A DNA stretch of 58,192 nt from Oscillatoriales cyanobacterium SM2_2_1 (GCA_012031145.1 JAAUUH010000005.1:1-58192), one strand, 5' to 3'. Positions 1 to 10,379 are shown, counted from the stretch's first letter. Numbers and translations are program-made. Notes: a model not told the origin generated them from the letters alone.

Positions 1-110
1 TAGGCAGGGTTATTGGTGCTGGGGTTAGCCTATCGCGACTACAGGAAATTTTGGAACAGCAGGTCAATCGTTCCATAGGATATGTCGCGGTGATTGATCG
101 GGATGGCAAA
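1..110 (+). pseudogene. Upstream piece of the multi-PAS sensor kinase (third reading frame)
   Basis: Reading from base 3 gives an open stretch with GVSLSRLQEILEQQV and GYVAVIDRDGK, which looks like the end of an extracytoplasmic Cache-type sensor domain. It then runs into a stop (near base 150) in a sequence of different character. The next frame takes over with [11 protein letters not shown], the expected continuation. One A missing from the AAA run at 108-110 would join the two frames. The 5' end of the gene lies outside the window. The Cache assignment is by look of the sequence only. Confidence 0.5.
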
Positions 111-130
111 TTATCGCCGCCGCCAATCGG

Positions 131-2965
131 TTGCCATTGTCACTAAAGGCGGCGGACACTCCCCAGAAATTGAATAGTTCCAACAGCACGGATGGGATAG
201 CTGGCGTCATTTCCCGATTGACTCCATCCCAAGCCCAGGAAATCACCATCAATGGCCAGCCCAATTTTGTCTACCAAGCTCCCCTATCCATTGCCGATGT
301 GTCGTGGCGAGTGGTGATGGTGGTGCCCGTAGCAAAATTTGCTGAGGGCGTTGATTTCGCACCTGACCGCTGGTTACCGTTGGCGGCTGGGATCCTGACG
401 GTGGGGCTGGTTGTCAGTGTGGGGAGCGGGCGCTTGATCATCCGCAGCATTCAGCAGTTGCAGGAACTGGCTCAAAGACTCCGGAAAGGCGAACTCCATC
501 AACCCGTCACGCTGCCCGTCAAGGAGTTCCAATCCCTCGCTGAAGACTGGCAAATGTTCTCTTTCCCAGCCCAAGCCAGCATGGCAGTGTTGCCAGCGGA
601 GCCCATTGTATTTTTTCAGCAAGAAGCGGTTTTGAACGGCATTTTTGGGGATGATGGCACCATCCTTAAGGTCAATGGCGCTTGGAAGAGGCTTTTAGGT
701 TACTCCGAGGAGTCCCTGATTGGTCGGAATCTGGAGGAGCTATGCCATCCTGAGGATCGGGAGCGCATCTTGGGGGCCCATGGCCAACTCCAAAGCCCGC
801 CCCATTGCCCAGAAAAATTGGGCCTAGAAAAATTGATGACTCGTTGCCTTGATATTCAGGGGAGCTATCACTATTTGGAGTGGTGGGCGACTAGGATTGA
901 TGCCAAAATTTATGCTTCCCTTCGTGATGTGACCCCTCAGATCTTGGCGGAACAGAATTTGCGGCAGCGGGAGGAGCGCTTAAGGATGTTCTCGGCCCTG
1001 TCACCGGCCCAGATTTACATTTTAGTGGTGCATCCCGATGGCTCCCTATCCTCTGAATTCATCAGCGATGCCGTGGAGTCCATCTACGAATATCCGGTGG
1101 CGGAAATGTTGGGCAATGCCAATTTAATGGGGGACTGTATCCATCCAGAGGATCGTCAGGATTACGAAAGCTACTTTAAGGCTTGCCAGCGGACCCAATC
1201 TCGGTGCGATCATGAGTGGCGCATTGTGACTGCCTCGGGACAAATTAAATGGATTAGGGGGCGATCGCACCCGGTGCTGCGAGAGAATGGCGATGTGGCT
1301 TGGTATGGTGTGATAGAGGATATTACGCATCAAAAACAACGGACTGCTGCGCTTAAGGAGCGTGAACAGCGACTTCAAACCACCCTCGATCTGAATTTCT
1401 TAGGAAGCTGGGACTGGCATCCTGTCACCAATGAAATTCATTGGAGTAGCCATAAGTATCTGCTGCTGGGGATTTCACCGACGGAGTTGGCCAGTTATGA
1501 GTCCTTTATGGCGGCGGTGCATCCAGATGATCGCGATCGCGTCCAGGGGGCCATCACCCATGCCGTGGCTACCGGACTAACCTATGACTGCGAGTTTCGC
1601 GTGGTTCATCCCGACGGACAAATACACTGGCTCCGGGAACGGGGAGAGTGCTGCTATGAAGATGGCCGGGTAATACGCATGGTGGGCGTTGTCTATGGGA
1701 TCGACAATAATAAAGTAGCAGAGCTGGAACTGGCGCGACAGTCTGAACTGTTGGGCAGTATTTTTGATACTAGCGATGACCTGCTGTGCTTTTGTGATTC
1801 CCAGGGCATCTTGCTGCGGCTTAACGCTGCTTGGGAGAAAATCCTTGGCTATGCCTCCGATTCCCTGCTGGGGCGAAGTTTTATGGGACTGGTGCACCCC
1901 GATGACCATGACGCGACTCTGGCAGCCCTAGAACATCTCAGCCAAGGGCACCCCCTCCCCCTATTCACCAATCGCTATGTGGCCTCAGATGGCTCCCTGC
2001 GCTGGATTGAGTGGCGAGCGGCGCAGCTTAGGGATGGCTCAGTTTATGAGGCAGGGCGGGATATTACGGAGCGGAAGCAACTGGAACTAGCCCTATCGGA
2101 TGCGGAAGCGCGGTTGCGATTCTTTCTGAACCATTCCTCCGCAGTGATTTTCATCAAGGATTTGGCGGGGCGCTACCAATGGGTCAATCTGGAACTGCTG
2201 CGAGTGCTGGGCGTCAACCCTGAAGACATTCTCGGTCGAACCGATGAGGACTTCTTCCCGCCAGAAAATGCCCAGGAGATTCGCAGCCTAGATGTTGCAG
2301 TCTGCACAGAGCAGATCACCGTCCGAGCCGAGGAGGTGGTTCCCCTAGCGGATGGCGACCACACCTTTTTTGTGACTAAGTTTCCCCTACTGCGCGGCGG
2401 TGAACCCTACGCCATTGGCGGCATCTGTGTGGACATCAGCGATCGCGTTCGCGCCGAAGCGACCCTGAGGGAGCGGGAAGAGCAACTGGAGAGTTTCTTT
2501 TCCCTATCAACCGATGGCTTCTTCTTTATGATGTTGGATCGGCCCATAGCATGGAATGAAGCCACGGACAAAGACCAAGCCCTAGATTACGCCATGGAAC
2601 ATTTGCGGATCACTAAGGCCAATCAATCCTTTGCGGCTCAATATGGCTGCTCAGTGGCGCAAGTCCTGGGCAGGGCATACTGTGAGTTTTTTGCCGGCAA
2701 TCTGGCGGGCGGGCGGGCAGCGTTGCGGGAACTGTTTGATGATGGACTCCTGAGGTGTGAGACCCAGGAGCGAACCTTCGATGGGCGCGATGTCTGGATC
2801 GAAGGGGATTACATTTGTTTATATGACTCCCTAGGCTGGATTCGTGGGCATTTTGGGATCCAGCGGGACATCACCCAGCGCCAGGAGGCCCAAAGGGAAT
2901 TGCTGCGGGCTAAGGAATTAGCCGAGCAGGTGCCCGGGCTAAGAGTGAGTTTTTATCCAACATGA
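131..2965 (+). CDS. Multi-PAS sensor histidine kinase, sensory part (frameshifted at both ends)
   Basis: This is the sensory half of a hybrid histidine kinase. Residues 1-80 are the tail of an extracytoplasmic sensor region. A membrane segment spans about 81-103 ([20 protein letters not shown]), followed by a HAMP-like stretch to about 130. Six PAS units follow, at roughly 165-275, 285-400, 410-525, 535-650, 660-775 and 785-920; four carry the PAS-typical HPEDR or HPDDR/HPDDH motif. PAS units usually bind small ligands or cofactors and relay a signal to the kinase core. The frame ends [17 protein letters not shown], whereas the normal linker into the HisKA domain appears in the next frame ([14 protein letters not shown]), so one base is missing near 2932. 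The TTG at 131 is only the first start codon of this frame, not a natural start. It is either a pseudogene or an intact gene with base-call errors. Confidence 0.8.
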   Translation: MPLSLKAADTPQKLNSSNSTDGIAGVISRLTPSQAQEITINGQPNFVYQAPLSIADVSWRVVMVVPVAKFAEGVDFAPDRWLPLAAGILTVGLVVSVGSGRLIIRSIQQLQELAQRLRKGELHQPVTLPVKEFQSLAEDWQMFSFPAQASMAVLPAEPIVFFQQEAVLNGIFGDDGTILKVNGAWKRLLGYSEESLIGRNLEELCHPEDRERILGAHGQLQSPPHCPEKLGLEKLMTRCLDIQGSYHYLEWWATRIDAKIYASLRDVTPQILAEQNLRQREERLRMFSALSPAQIYILVVHPDGSLSSEFISDAVESIYEYPVAEMLGNANLMGDCIHPEDRQDYESYFKACQRTQSRCDHEWRIVTASGQIKWIRGRSHPVLRENGDVAWYGVIEDITHQKQRTAALKEREQRLQTTLDLNFLGSWDWHPVTNEIHWSSHKYLLLGISPTELASYESFMAAVHPDDRDRVQGAITHAVATGLTYDCEFRVVHPDGQIHWLRERGECCYEDGRVIRMVGVVYGIDNNKVAELELARQSELLGSIFDTSDDLLCFCDSQGILLRLNAAWEKILGYASDSLLGRSFMGLVHPDDHDATLAALEHLSQGHPLPLFTNRYVASDGSLRWIEWRAAQLRDGSVYEAGRDITERKQLELALSDAEARLRFFLNHSSAVIFIKDLAGRYQWVNLELLRVLGVNPEDILGRTDEDFFPPENAQEIRSLDVAVCTEQITVRAEEVVPLADGDHTFFVTKFPLLRGGEPYAIGGICVDISDRVRAEATLREREEQLESFFSLSTDGFFFMMLDRPIAWNEATDKDQALDYAMEHLRITKANQSFAAQYGCSVAQVLGRAYCEFFAGNLAGGRAALRELFDDGLLRCETQERTFDGRDVWIEGDYICLYDSLGWIRGHFGIQRDITQRQEAQRELLRAKELAEQVPGLRVSFYPT

Positions 2966-4113
2966 GCCATGAGATCCGTACGCCCCTCAATGGCGTGATC
3001 GGTATGACCCAAATTCTCTCGGGTTCTCCGCTTTCCCCGGAGCAGCGGGACTGGGTAGAAATCATTGCAGAAAGTGGCGAAGCCCTCATGGCGGTGGTCA
3101 ATGACATCCTCGATTTTTCTAAGGTCGAGTCCGGGAAGATGATCCTGGAATGTCAGCCCTTTTCCCCCGCCGAAGCCCTAAATTCAGTGGTGCGAATTCT
3201 GCAACAGCCAGCGCAGCAGAGGGGCAATTTGGTGCAGATCCGGGTCGGGGAACAGGTGCCCCCAGAGGTTTTGGGCGATCGCAACCGATTGCGGCAGATT
3301 TTGCTGAATCTTGTGGGAAACGCGATTAAGTTTACCGAAAATGGCACGGTGGTGGTGAGTGTGACCCTAGAACGGGAGGATGACAATGGCTGCACCCTGC
3401 TGTGGATGGTTCAGGACTCTGGGATCGGCATTCCGGCGCAGTATCTGCCAAAGCTCTTTCAACCCTTCACCCAAGCCAATGCATCCACAAGTCGTCAGTT
3501 TGGTGGTACGGGTTTAGGACTGTCCATCTGCTATCGCCTGACGGCCCTGATGGGGGGCACCATTTGGGTTGAATCCGGTGGCAACATCGGTGGCATGCCC
3601 CCTTCCCCATGGCAACCCCGGACTGCTCTAGGGGCAGGAACAACGTTTTATTTCACCACTTCCCTGCCGAGGGTAATCTCCAGCGCCCAGGAGTGTGCCG
3701 ATTCGATGGCTGATGTCATTCACGCTTGCCACACCCCAATTCGGATGCTGCTGGTGGAGGATGGGGAAATTAACCAAAAAATTATGCAGGCCTATTTGCG
3801 GTTCTATGGCTATGAGGTGGCGATCGTCTCCAATGGCCAGCAAGCTTTGGATGCTTTAGCCCAGTCATTCTTTGACCTCATTTTCATGGACATGCAAATG
3901 CCCGAACTTGATGGCATAGCCACCACCCGTTTGATCCGTCAGAACCCCGCCTTCGCCCCCCAGCCCTACATCGTGGCGCTGACGGCCAACTCCGGCGGGC
4001 ACAATCGTCAAAGTTGCTTTGCTGCGGGGATGGATGACTTCATCACCAAACCCATCAAAAAAGAGCATTTGCAGCAGGTACTGAGAGCCTATGCAGCAAA
4101 TCGTCTTGGGTAG
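2962..4113 (+). CDS. Hybrid histidine kinase core: HisKA, HATPase_c, receiver (continuation of the PAS protein)
   Basis: This is the catalytic half of the preceding sensor. HisKA opens with [11 protein letters not shown] (phospho-His at residue 3). HATPase_c covers about 105-235, with the N box [10 protein letters not shown]1 box DSGIGIP and G2 box [11 protein letters not shown]-terminal receiver runs from about 260 to 380 with phosphoacceptor Asp310 in [11 protein letters not shown] and the conserved Lys in TKPIKK. A separate 383-residue kinase starting exactly at the phosphohistidine motif would be odd. The bases before the ATG are open in this frame back to about 2932 and encode the expected linker, so this is the same gene as the upstream PAS part. 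metK follows 54 bases later on the same strand. Confidence 0.85.
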   Translation: MSHEIRTPLNGVIGMTQILSGSPLSPEQRDWVEIIAESGEALMAVVNDILDFSKVESGKMILECQPFSPAEALNSVVRILQQPAQQRGNLVQIRVGEQVPPEVLGDRNRLRQILLNLVGNAIKFTENGTVVVSVTLEREDDNGCTLLWMVQDSGIGIPAQYLPKLFQPFTQANASTSRQFGGTGLGLSICYRLTALMGGTIWVESGGNIGGMPPSPWQPRTALGAGTTFYFTTSLPRVISSAQECADSMADVIHACHTPIRMLLVEDGEINQKIMQAYLRFYGYEVAIVSNGQQALDALAQSFFDLIFMDMQMPELDGIATTRLIRQNPAFAPQPYIVALTANSGGHNRQSCFAAGMDDFITKPIKKEHLQQVLRAYAANRLG

Positions 4114-4167
4114 GCTGAGGTTGCCCCGCGATACGTTACGATATGGAGAAATTTTGGAGGAAAGCTT

Positions 4168-5406
4168 TTGGCTGGTCGTTTCCTATTCACCTCGGAGTCT
4201 GTCACCGAGGGGCACCCCGATAAAATCTGTGACCAAATTTCCGACACTATTGTTGATGCACTTCTGACCCAAGACCCCAAATCGCGGGTGGCGGCAGAGG
4301 TGGTGGTCAACACCGGACTGGTATTAATTACGGGTGAAATCACCACCCAAGCCCAGGTAAATTACTCCGATCTCGCCCGCCAAAAAATTGCAGAAATCGG
4401 CTACACGGATAGTGATAATGGCTTTGCCGCCAACAGTTGCGCCGTCCTCGTAGCCCTTGATGCCCAGTCCCCCGACATTGCCAAGGGAGTGAATGAAGCC
4501 TGGGAAAAACGCAAGGGAATGGATGAAGATGCCGTTCTGGAATCCGTCGGCGCAGGTGATCAAGGGTTGATGTTCGGCTTTGCCTGTGATGAAACCCCGG
4601 AACTGATGCCCCTGCCGATCGCCCTGGCCCACCGCATCGCCCGCCAATTGGCCCGCGTTCGCCACGACCAAAAACTAACCTACCTCCGCCCCGATGGCAA
4701 AACCCAGGTGACGGTGATCTACGACCAAGGCCAGCCCATCGCCATTGACACGATTTTGGTATCCACCCAGCACGCGCCCGAAGTCCACGGCACCACGGAT
4801 GAGCAAAAGGTGCAGCAATTGATCAAAAGTGACCTCTGGGAAACGGTAATTTTGCCCAGCTTCCAAGATCATCAACTCCAACCTACCAACGCCACTCGCT
4901 ATTTGGTTAACCCCACTGGGACATTCATCGTCGGCGGCCCCCAGGGAGACTCGGGTTTAACAGGGCGTAAAATCATTGTCGATACCTATGGAGGCTACTC
5001 CCGCCATGGGGGCGGAGCCTTTTCAGGCAAGGATCCTACCAAGGTGGATCGCTCCGCTGCCTATGCCTGCCGCTATGTGGCCAAAAATATCGTAGCCGCC
5101 GGGTTGGCCCGCAAGTGTGAACTCCAAGTTAGCTATGCGATCGGCGTCGCTCGCCCTACCAGTTTGCATGTGGAAACCTTTGGCACTGGCACTGTCACCG
5201 ATGAGGTGCTGCTAGATCTGATTAGCAAGCATTTTGACCTCCGACCGGCCGCAATCATCAAAAATTTCCAGTTGCAGGATCTCCCGGGCGATCGCGATGG
5301 GCGTTTTTACCAAAATGTCGCTGCCTATGGCCATATGGGTCGGACGGACTTTGATGTTCCCTGGGAGCGCATCGATAAAGCCGAACTGCTGCGGCATGCC
5401 CTCTGA
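4168..5406 (+). CDS. metK: S-adenosylmethionine synthetase
   Basis: MetK makes S-adenosylmethionine from methionine and ATP in the cytoplasm. The 412-residue product has the family length and signature motifs: [12 protein letters not shown] near the N terminus, [12 protein letters not shown] in the ATP-binding region, and [20 protein letters not shown] with the phosphate-binding Lys. The start is taken as TTG at 4168 because a strong GGAGG Shine-Dalgarno lies about eight bases upstream and the protein then begins [12 protein letters not shown], as expected for MetK. A hairpin with a short T-run follows the stop. This one enzyme would supply the many methyltransferases encoded later in the window. 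Confidence 0.97.
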   Translation: MAGRFLFTSESVTEGHPDKICDQISDTIVDALLTQDPKSRVAAEVVVNTGLVLITGEITTQAQVNYSDLARQKIAEIGYTDSDNGFAANSCAVLVALDAQSPDIAKGVNEAWEKRKGMDEDAVLESVGAGDQGLMFGFACDETPELMPLPIALAHRIARQLARVRHDQKLTYLRPDGKTQVTVIYDQGQPIAIDTILVSTQHAPEVHGTTDEQKVQQLIKSDLWETVILPSFQDHQLQPTNATRYLVNPTGTFIVGGPQGDSGLTGRKIIVDTYGGYSRHGGGAFSGKDPTKVDRSAAYACRYVAKNIVAAGLARKCELQVSYAIGVARPTSLHVETFGTGTVTDEVLLDLISKHFDLRPAAIIKNFQLQDLPGDRDGRFYQNVAAYGHMGRTDFDVPWERIDKAELLRHAL

Positions 5407-5418
5407 TTGCAAACTGCT

Positions 5419-5447
5419 AGCCCCCACCACCTTGGGTAGGGGCTTTT
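5419..5447 (+). terminator. Probable intrinsic terminator after metK
   Basis: AGCCCC (5419-5424) pairs with GGGGCT (5439-5444) and ACC (5426-5428) with GGT (5435-5437), followed by a short T-run. It sits 13 bases after the metK stop and before the aldo/keto reductase gene. The T-run is short, so termination may be partial. Confidence 0.55.
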
Positions 5448-5538
5448 GGGGGTGCTGCTCCTCTGAATGTTGGTTCTGGCACCTGCGACCCGGTGGATCT
5501 CACGTTAGGATGAAGGCGGCGTTACCAAAGTGGGGCAT

Positions 5539-6498
5539 ATGGAGCGAGTAAGACTGGGCAAAACCGACATCGAAACCGTTCCCCTTGGTGTGGGAACCTG
5601 GGCCTGGGGTGACAGCCTTTACTGGACCTACGGCAAAGACTATGACAGCAGCCAAATTAAGTCCGCCTACGATGCGGCGATCGCCGCTGGCATCACCCTC
5701 TTTGACACCGCAGAAGTCTACGGCTGGGGAGAATCGGAGCGTCTCATCGGACAGTTCATTAAACCGGGCGATCGCCCCAACCTTCACCTTGCCACCAAGT
5801 ACATGCCCCTACCTTGGCGCATCCAACCCCAGGTCGTCCATGATGCCATCACCCACAGCCTAGAGCGGCTGCGCCTCAAAACCATCGATCTCTATCAAGT
5901 GCACCAACCCTGCGCCTTTCTGATGAGTCAAAAAACACTCCTCACTGCCCTTGCCGAAGAAGTAAAGCAAGGCCGTATCCGGGCGATCGGGGTCAGTAAC
6001 TATTCCGCCAAACAAATGCGGGAAGCCCACGACATTTTGGCAGCCCATAGGGTCCCCCTTGCCGCCAATCAAGTTCTCTACTCCATTCTTGATCGCCAGA
6101 TCGAAACCAACGGCATCCGCGACACTGCCCGCGAACTGGGAATTACAATCCTGGCCTATAGTCCCCTGGCCCAGGGCTTACTCACGGGCAAATTCTCCCT
6201 TACCCGCACCCCCAAAGGCGCACGGCAATGGATTCCCCGCTATGGGGCCGATGGCATCGCCCAGATTCAGCCGCTCCTGCGCGTCATGCGCCAAGTCGCC
6301 GACCAGTATCAGCGCACCCTCAGTCAAATTGCCCTAAACTGGCTGATCTGCCAAGGACAAGGCGCTGTTATCCCCATCCCCGGAGCCAAAAATGCTGCCC
6401 AAGCTGAAGACAATGCCGGTGCCCTAGGCTGGACTCTTGATCGGGTTGATGTAGCGGCGATCGCCCGGGAAGCCAGAGCCTGCCAACCCAAATCCTAG
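5539..6498 (+). CDS. Aldo/keto reductase
   Basis: This is an NADPH-dependent carbonyl reductase of the aldo/keto reductase superfamily; the substrate cannot be read from sequence. The catalytic set is visible: Asp and Tyr in DTAEVYGWGESE, Lys in LATKYM, and His in LYQVHQP. The C-terminal cofactor-binding motif IPIPGAKNAAQAEDNAGAL is also typical. From the ATG at 5539 the protein is 319 residues, normal for a TIM-barrel AKR. A GTG at 5530 would add only three residues. It is transcribed in the same direction as metK but separated from it by a likely terminator. Confidence 0.93.
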   Translation: MERVRLGKTDIETVPLGVGTWAWGDSLYWTYGKDYDSSQIKSAYDAAIAAGITLFDTAEVYGWGESERLIGQFIKPGDRPNLHLATKYMPLPWRIQPQVVHDAITHSLERLRLKTIDLYQVHQPCAFLMSQKTLLTALAEEVKQGRIRAIGVSNYSAKQMREAHDILAAHRVPLAANQVLYSILDRQIETNGIRDTARELGITILAYSPLAQGLLTGKFSLTRTPKGARQWIPRYGADGIAQIQPLLRVMRQVADQYQRTLSQIALNWLICQGQGAVIPIPGAKNAAQAEDNAGALGWTLDRVDVAAIAREARACQPKS

Positions 6499-6564
6499 CT
6501 CACCTTGTCGGCAATGGGCTGATTTGGTATATTGATGCACTAGTCGTAAAATCTACATTCACGC

Positions 6565-6756
6565 ATGTCCCAAATTATTGTTGGTGAAAACGAAGGTATT
6601 GAGTCCGCTCTCCGCCGATTTAAGAAAAAAATCCAAAAAGCTGGTCTACTTGCCGATATTCGCCGTTGTCAGTTCCACGAAACCGCAGGCGAAAAACGTA
6701 AGCGCAAAGCCGAAAATGCCAAACGTCGCGGTCGGTTCCGCCGCCGGGAAATGTAA
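6565..6756 (+). CDS. rpsU: 30S ribosomal protein bS21
   Basis: A 63-residue, very basic protein beginning [20 protein letters not shown] and ending in an Arg/Lys-rich tail ([11 protein letters not shown]), which is characteristic of bS21. The protein sits on the small subunit platform near the 16S rRNA 3' end and aids initiation. There is no clear Shine-Dalgarno upstream. A strong intrinsic terminator follows at 6809-6836, so it is probably transcribed on its own or with the upstream reductase. Confidence 0.96.
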   Translation: MSQIIVGENEGIESALRRFKKKIQKAGLLADIRRCQFHETAGEKRKRKAENAKRRGRFRRREM

Positions 6757-6808
6757 CATCTCCCGATCTGGGCTTCCAAGTTTTTCATAGGCTAGGGGTA
6801 ACCGTGCT

Positions 6809-6836
6809 AGCAGTGAATACCTTGTCACTGCTTTTT
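6809..6836 (+). terminator. Intrinsic terminator after rpsU
   Basis: A perfect 8-bp stem, AGCAGTGA (6809-6816) with TCACTGCT (6825-6832), has an 8-nt loop and runs directly into TTTTT (6832-6836). It lies 53 bases after the rpsU stop and just before the next small gene. Confidence 0.8.
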
Positions 6837-6865
6837 CTATGAATTTTTTCTATCTCCCGGAGCTT

Positions 6866-7237
6866 ATGCAAAATCAGCAGTCCACACTCATAGCGGTGGC
6901 ATTGATTGCATCGTTTTTGGCATGGCAGGTGCGGGGTTTGTACGATGGTCTGGGCGTGGGACACAATCTGTTTCACGTCGTCAACACCACCAAAGTCAAT
7001 CAAGCTGTTGTGGTTTCATTTCCCAGCGGCACAAGTTATCAGTTATCCATACCAGCAGAGAGCGCCACAGAATTTATGGAGTCAAAAACCGGGGAGGGCG
7101 GTATTCGCCTGACCAGCGGCGCAAAAACCTATCAACTAGGCTATGTCACTTCCATTAATCCCATGATTGTGATTGCAATCAGCGACACCAATGCCACGGT
7201 TACCCAAGTGCTTCCCGTAAAGAAAACAACTCCATAA
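6866..7237 (+). CDS. Hypothetical membrane-anchored small protein
   Basis: No family was recognised. From ATG 6866 the product has 123 residues. It starts MQNQQSTLIAVALIASFLAW, a single N-terminal hydrophobic segment that could be an anchor or uncleaved signal, followed by a soluble beta-rich-looking region. GGAG lies four bases before this ATG. An ATG at 6839 is also in frame but falls directly behind the rpsU terminator T-run and has no ribosome-binding site. Base use resembles the neighbours, so it is probably a native gene of unknown role. Confidence 0.6.
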   Translation: MQNQQSTLIAVALIASFLAWQVRGLYDGLGVGHNLFHVVNTTKVNQAVVVSFPSGTSYQLSIPAESATEFMESKTGEGGIRLTSGAKTYQLGYVTSINPMIVIAISDTNATVTQVLPVKKTTP

Positions 7238-7351
7238 TCACAGAGCAGGTTGGGTCAAGTATTCTAGGAGCAAGCCGATGGCGCACTAAGGCGATCTCAG
7301 TGCCATTCACCAATCAGCAGAGCCAACAGTTTGTAAGAGGCAGAGCCAATT

Positions 7352-8938
7352 ATGTTTTGGGCCGACAAAATCGCCAGTGAGCAACCCGAACCCGTTGTCG
7401 TTAACGACTCCAAAACCCCGTCAGGACGGGTGCATGTCGGCTCTCTCCGCGGCGTCGTCATCCATGATGTGATCCATCGCGCCCTCCAAGTCGCTGGCAA
7501 ATCCGCTGTCTTCCGCTATGGCGTTGATGACTTTGATGCCCTTGATACGGTGCCACACTACCTCAGTGGCGATCGCTTCTCCCCCTACCTCGGTGCGCCC
7601 CTTTGCAACGTTCCCTCCCCTGCCGATAGCGCCAGTGATTACGCCAAATACTTCATGGAAGAATTTCTCGAAGTTTTCACCTATCTGGGCATTATCCCGG
7701 AGGTCTACTACCTGCGGGACTTTTATCGTCAGGGCAAATTTAATCCCTACATTGACCTGTTCCTTCGCCATGCTGCCGATGTGCGTGCAGCCTACTGGAC
7801 AGTGAGCAAAGCGAAGCGCCCCGAGAATTGGTTTCCCTTTCAGCCCATTTGTGAAAACTGCGGCAAAATCGCCACCACTGTCGTTACCGACTATCGCGAC
7901 GGTCAGGTGTTTTACACCTGCGTACCCAATGGAGCCAACTATGTTGCCGGCTGCGGGCATCAGGGATGGATATCTCCCTTCGATGGCAATGGCAAACTAC
8001 CGTGGAAAGTGGAATGGGTCGCCAAATGGGATCTGGTTGGTGTCACTATTGAACTTGCTGGCAAAGATCACTCCCAAAAAGGTGGCTCCCGTGACGTTGC
8101 CAATGATATCTGCCGCCGAGTCCTCAAGAAAGAGCCCCCCTTCCATGCTCCCTATGAGTTCATCTTGGTCAATGGCACCAAAATGAGTTCCTCTAAGGGT
8201 GTTGGCTCCAGTGCCAAGGAGATTGCGGCCCTGCTGCCCCCGGAACTGCTACGGTTTCTCATGCTGCGTACCCCTCCCCGCACCGTGATCAACTTTAGTC
8301 CCAATTACGAAACCCTGACCCGTCTCTGCCGTGATTACGACACTTTGATCGACAAGGTTCCCAGCGGTAGCGACGACCCCGACGAGTTAGCCCCCCTAAC
8401 CTATGCCCAGCTCAGCTTGGGTCAGGCGATCGCGCCCTATCGCACCCAGGAACTGGGAACGCTGATCTCCTTGCTCCAGATCCCGCACCTCGATTTAGAC
8501 ACCGAACTGCGCCGACGGCTACCCCAAGACCTCACCGATGGGGAGTGGCAGGTGCTGCAACGCCGCGTGCAGATGGCTCGCGCTTGGCTGAATGACTATG
8601 CCGATGAGTCGGAGAAATTGGTGATCCATTGGGAGTCCTTGCCCGAAAAAGCAGCGCAGCTTACAGATGCCCAAATTGCATACCTATCTAACTTGGTGGA
8701 TGTTCTTGGGGCGATCACCCCTTGGGAAGCCGAAGTTCTGCAAAACGAAATCTTTGCCACCAGCAAAACATCGGGACTATCCCCCAAAGAGGCCTTCGCC
8801 GCCCTCTACCTCGTGTTTCTGAACCAAGAGCGAGGGCCAAAAGCCGGTGGATTACTGTCCTACCTAGATCGCACGTTTGTACTCCATCGCCTCAAGGAGT
8901 CCGTCAATCATCGTTTGAGTCTAGGGGTAAGCGAATAG
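7352..8938 (+). CDS. lysS: Class I lysyl-tRNA synthetase
   Basis: It charges tRNA-Lys with lysine. At 528 residues with class I signatures it belongs to the archaeal-type class I LysRS, not the common bacterial class II enzyme. The HIGH-equivalent is HVGS in SGRVHVGSLRG, and the KMSKS loop is KMSSSKG. A Cys-rich region (CENCGKIA, then CGHQG) may bind zinc. The C-terminal half has the helical anticodon-binding character of this family. Start ATG 7352 gives the expected N terminus. The 3' end overlaps the convergent histidine kinase gene by 35 bases. Class I LysRS is a minority enzyme in bacteria, so whether a class II copy also exists in this genome matters. Confidence 0.92.
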   Translation: MFWADKIASEQPEPVVVNDSKTPSGRVHVGSLRGVVIHDVIHRALQVAGKSAVFRYGVDDFDALDTVPHYLSGDRFSPYLGAPLCNVPSPADSASDYAKYFMEEFLEVFTYLGIIPEVYYLRDFYRQGKFNPYIDLFLRHAADVRAAYWTVSKAKRPENWFPFQPICENCGKIATTVVTDYRDGQVFYTCVPNGANYVAGCGHQGWISPFDGNGKLPWKVEWVAKWDLVGVTIELAGKDHSQKGGSRDVANDICRRVLKKEPPFHAPYEFILVNGTKMSSSKGVGSSAKEIAALLPPELLRFLMLRTPPRTVINFSPNYETLTRLCRDYDTLIDKVPSGSDDPDELAPLTYAQLSLGQAIAPYRTQELGTLISLLQIPHLDLDTELRRRLPQDLTDGEWQVLQRRVQMARAWLNDYADESEKLVIHWESLPEKAAQLTDAQIAYLSNLVDVLGAITPWEAEVLQNEIFATSKTSGLSPKEAFAALYLVFLNQERGPKAGGLLSYLDRTFVLHRLKESVNHRLSLGVSE

Positions 8939-10217
8939 TAAACTCCGTCCCTAGGGAGGATGAGCTACAGGTGAGCGCACCGCCATGACGTTCTTCAATG
9001 ATTTGTTTGCAAATGGCTAATCCCAAGCCCGTTCCCTTGCCGACGGATTTGGTGGTAAACAAAGGTTCAAAAATTCGCGCTAACACTTCTGGAGAAATGC
9101 CCCTAGCATTGTCCCGGATGCAAATCACCACGTCCTCGGCATTAACCCTAGTGCTAATCCAGATACAGGGGTCAGGAATGCCATTCTCTTCAAGGGCATC
9201 AATGGCGTTGGCCAAGAGATTCATAAAGACTTGGTTGAGTTGCCCGGCATAGCAGTGGTAGCTGGGAATATCACTATAGTCGCGGATAACGTCAATCCTA
9301 GGTTTGCTGCCCACGGATTTGAGGCGGTGGCGCAAAAGCATCAGGGTGCTGTCAATGCCCTCATGAACTTGAAAGGGAACGCGGCGATCGGCATCTGCCC
9401 GGGAAAAAGTGCGGAGGGAACTGGTCATCTGCCGGAGGCGCTCGCTAGCGGTTTGCAGGGATTGCAACAGGGGCGGTATGTCTTCAATCAGGTAATCTAG
9501 GTCAGACACCTCAGCATGGAGAGCGATCGCCTCTACGGGGTCAGGATAGAATTGCCGGTAGAGAGACAAATGCTCTAGGACGGCATCTGAACTCTCCCGC
9601 AGGAGATCAGCGCCATTGAGAATCGCCGAGAGGGGATTGTTCATCTCGTGGGCAATGCCAGCGAGTAATTGCCCCATACTAGAAAGCTTTTCATTTTGCA
9701 CCACCTGTAATTGGGTTCGCTGCAGGTTCTCTAGGGCCAGGGTAAGGGCGTTCGTCCGCTCTTGGATACTGTGTTCGAGGTTTTGGTTTTGAGCTTGTAG
9801 GGTCTGGCAGTGGTAACGAGACTGGAGAAGCCGCTGGGCGCGCATCAACAGCTCACGGGAATCAATGGGTTTATGGATAAAGTCAACTTGGCGAGATGGG
9901 CTGGGGGTTTGATGCCAACAGTGCACATCCCAGTGATCGGCGGTGAGAAGCCAAAGTATGGCGAAATCATCATCGGGTAGGGGGCATCCCCAAAACTCTT
10001 GATCGATAATTACTAGATCGGGAATATAACTGACCTCTGGGGGGAGTTGGGCCCAGACTTCTATCTCACTATTAGAAAAGTGCCGCCCCAAGAGCTGAAC
10101 CATGGACTGGTGGTGGTAGGTGCTGCCCCCAATGACCCATATCAGCAGCGCCCCTTCAGGAAGATGGTGAATAGGCGATACACTTTGAGTCTCTGCCGTC
10201 ATTGTCAATCCCATCAT
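8904..10217 (-). CDS. Sensor histidine kinase with degenerate N-terminal receiver-like domain
   Basis: A soluble histidine kinase of 437 residues. Residues about 20-125 look like a receiver fold that keeps the central Asp (LVIIDQEFWG) and the Lys (FIHKPID) but replaces the usual N-terminal acidic pair with ALLIWVIGG, so phosphorylation is doubtful. A coiled coil of about 40 residues follows. HisKA has the phospho-His in GIAHEMNNPLSAIL, and HATPase_c shows NLLANAIDAL, DNARGISP and GKGTGLGLAI. The GIAHEMNNP type of HisKA is common in cyanobacterial kinases. No response regulator is adjacent, so it is an orphan. There is no membrane segment. Confidence 0.88.
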   Translation of the reverse strand: MMGLTMTAETQSVSPIHHLPEGALLIWVIGGSTYHHQSMVQLLGRHFSNSEIEVWAQLPPEVSYIPDLVIIDQEFWGCPLPDDDFAILWLLTADHWDVHCWHQTPSPSRQVDFIHKPIDSRELLMRAQRLLQSRYHCQTLQAQNQNLEHSIQERTNALTLALENLQRTQLQVVQNEKLSSMGQLLAGIAHEMNNPLSAILNGADLLRESSDAVLEHLSLYRQFYPDPVEAIALHAEVSDLDYLIEDIPPLLQSLQTASERLRQMTSSLRTFSRADADRRVPFQVHEGIDSTLMLLRHRLKSVGSKPRIDVIRDYSDIPSYHCYAGQLNQVFMNLLANAIDALEENGIPDPCIWISTRVNAEDVVICIRDNARGISPEVLARIFEPLFTTKSVGKGTGLGLAICKQIIEERHGGALTCSSSSLGTEFTIRLPLDSNDD

Positions 10218-10379
10218 GTCCTTGACCAGTAGCTCCGCGTGCTGACTAATTTATTTTAGTCTGAAAGCTTTACATTTGTTAACAATTCGCCTTCACCGAG
10301 CCATCAATTGCCGTCAAATGATTGTCTGGAGATCCGTTGAAATATTCTATATGACTCGGATCCCATGTTGACTTGGTTC

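Noticed and set aside
2920-2970. Programmed ribosomal frameshifting as explanation for the kinase break
   Set aside because: No slippery heptamer or downstream structure was apparent, and six similar breaks occur in unrelated contexts.
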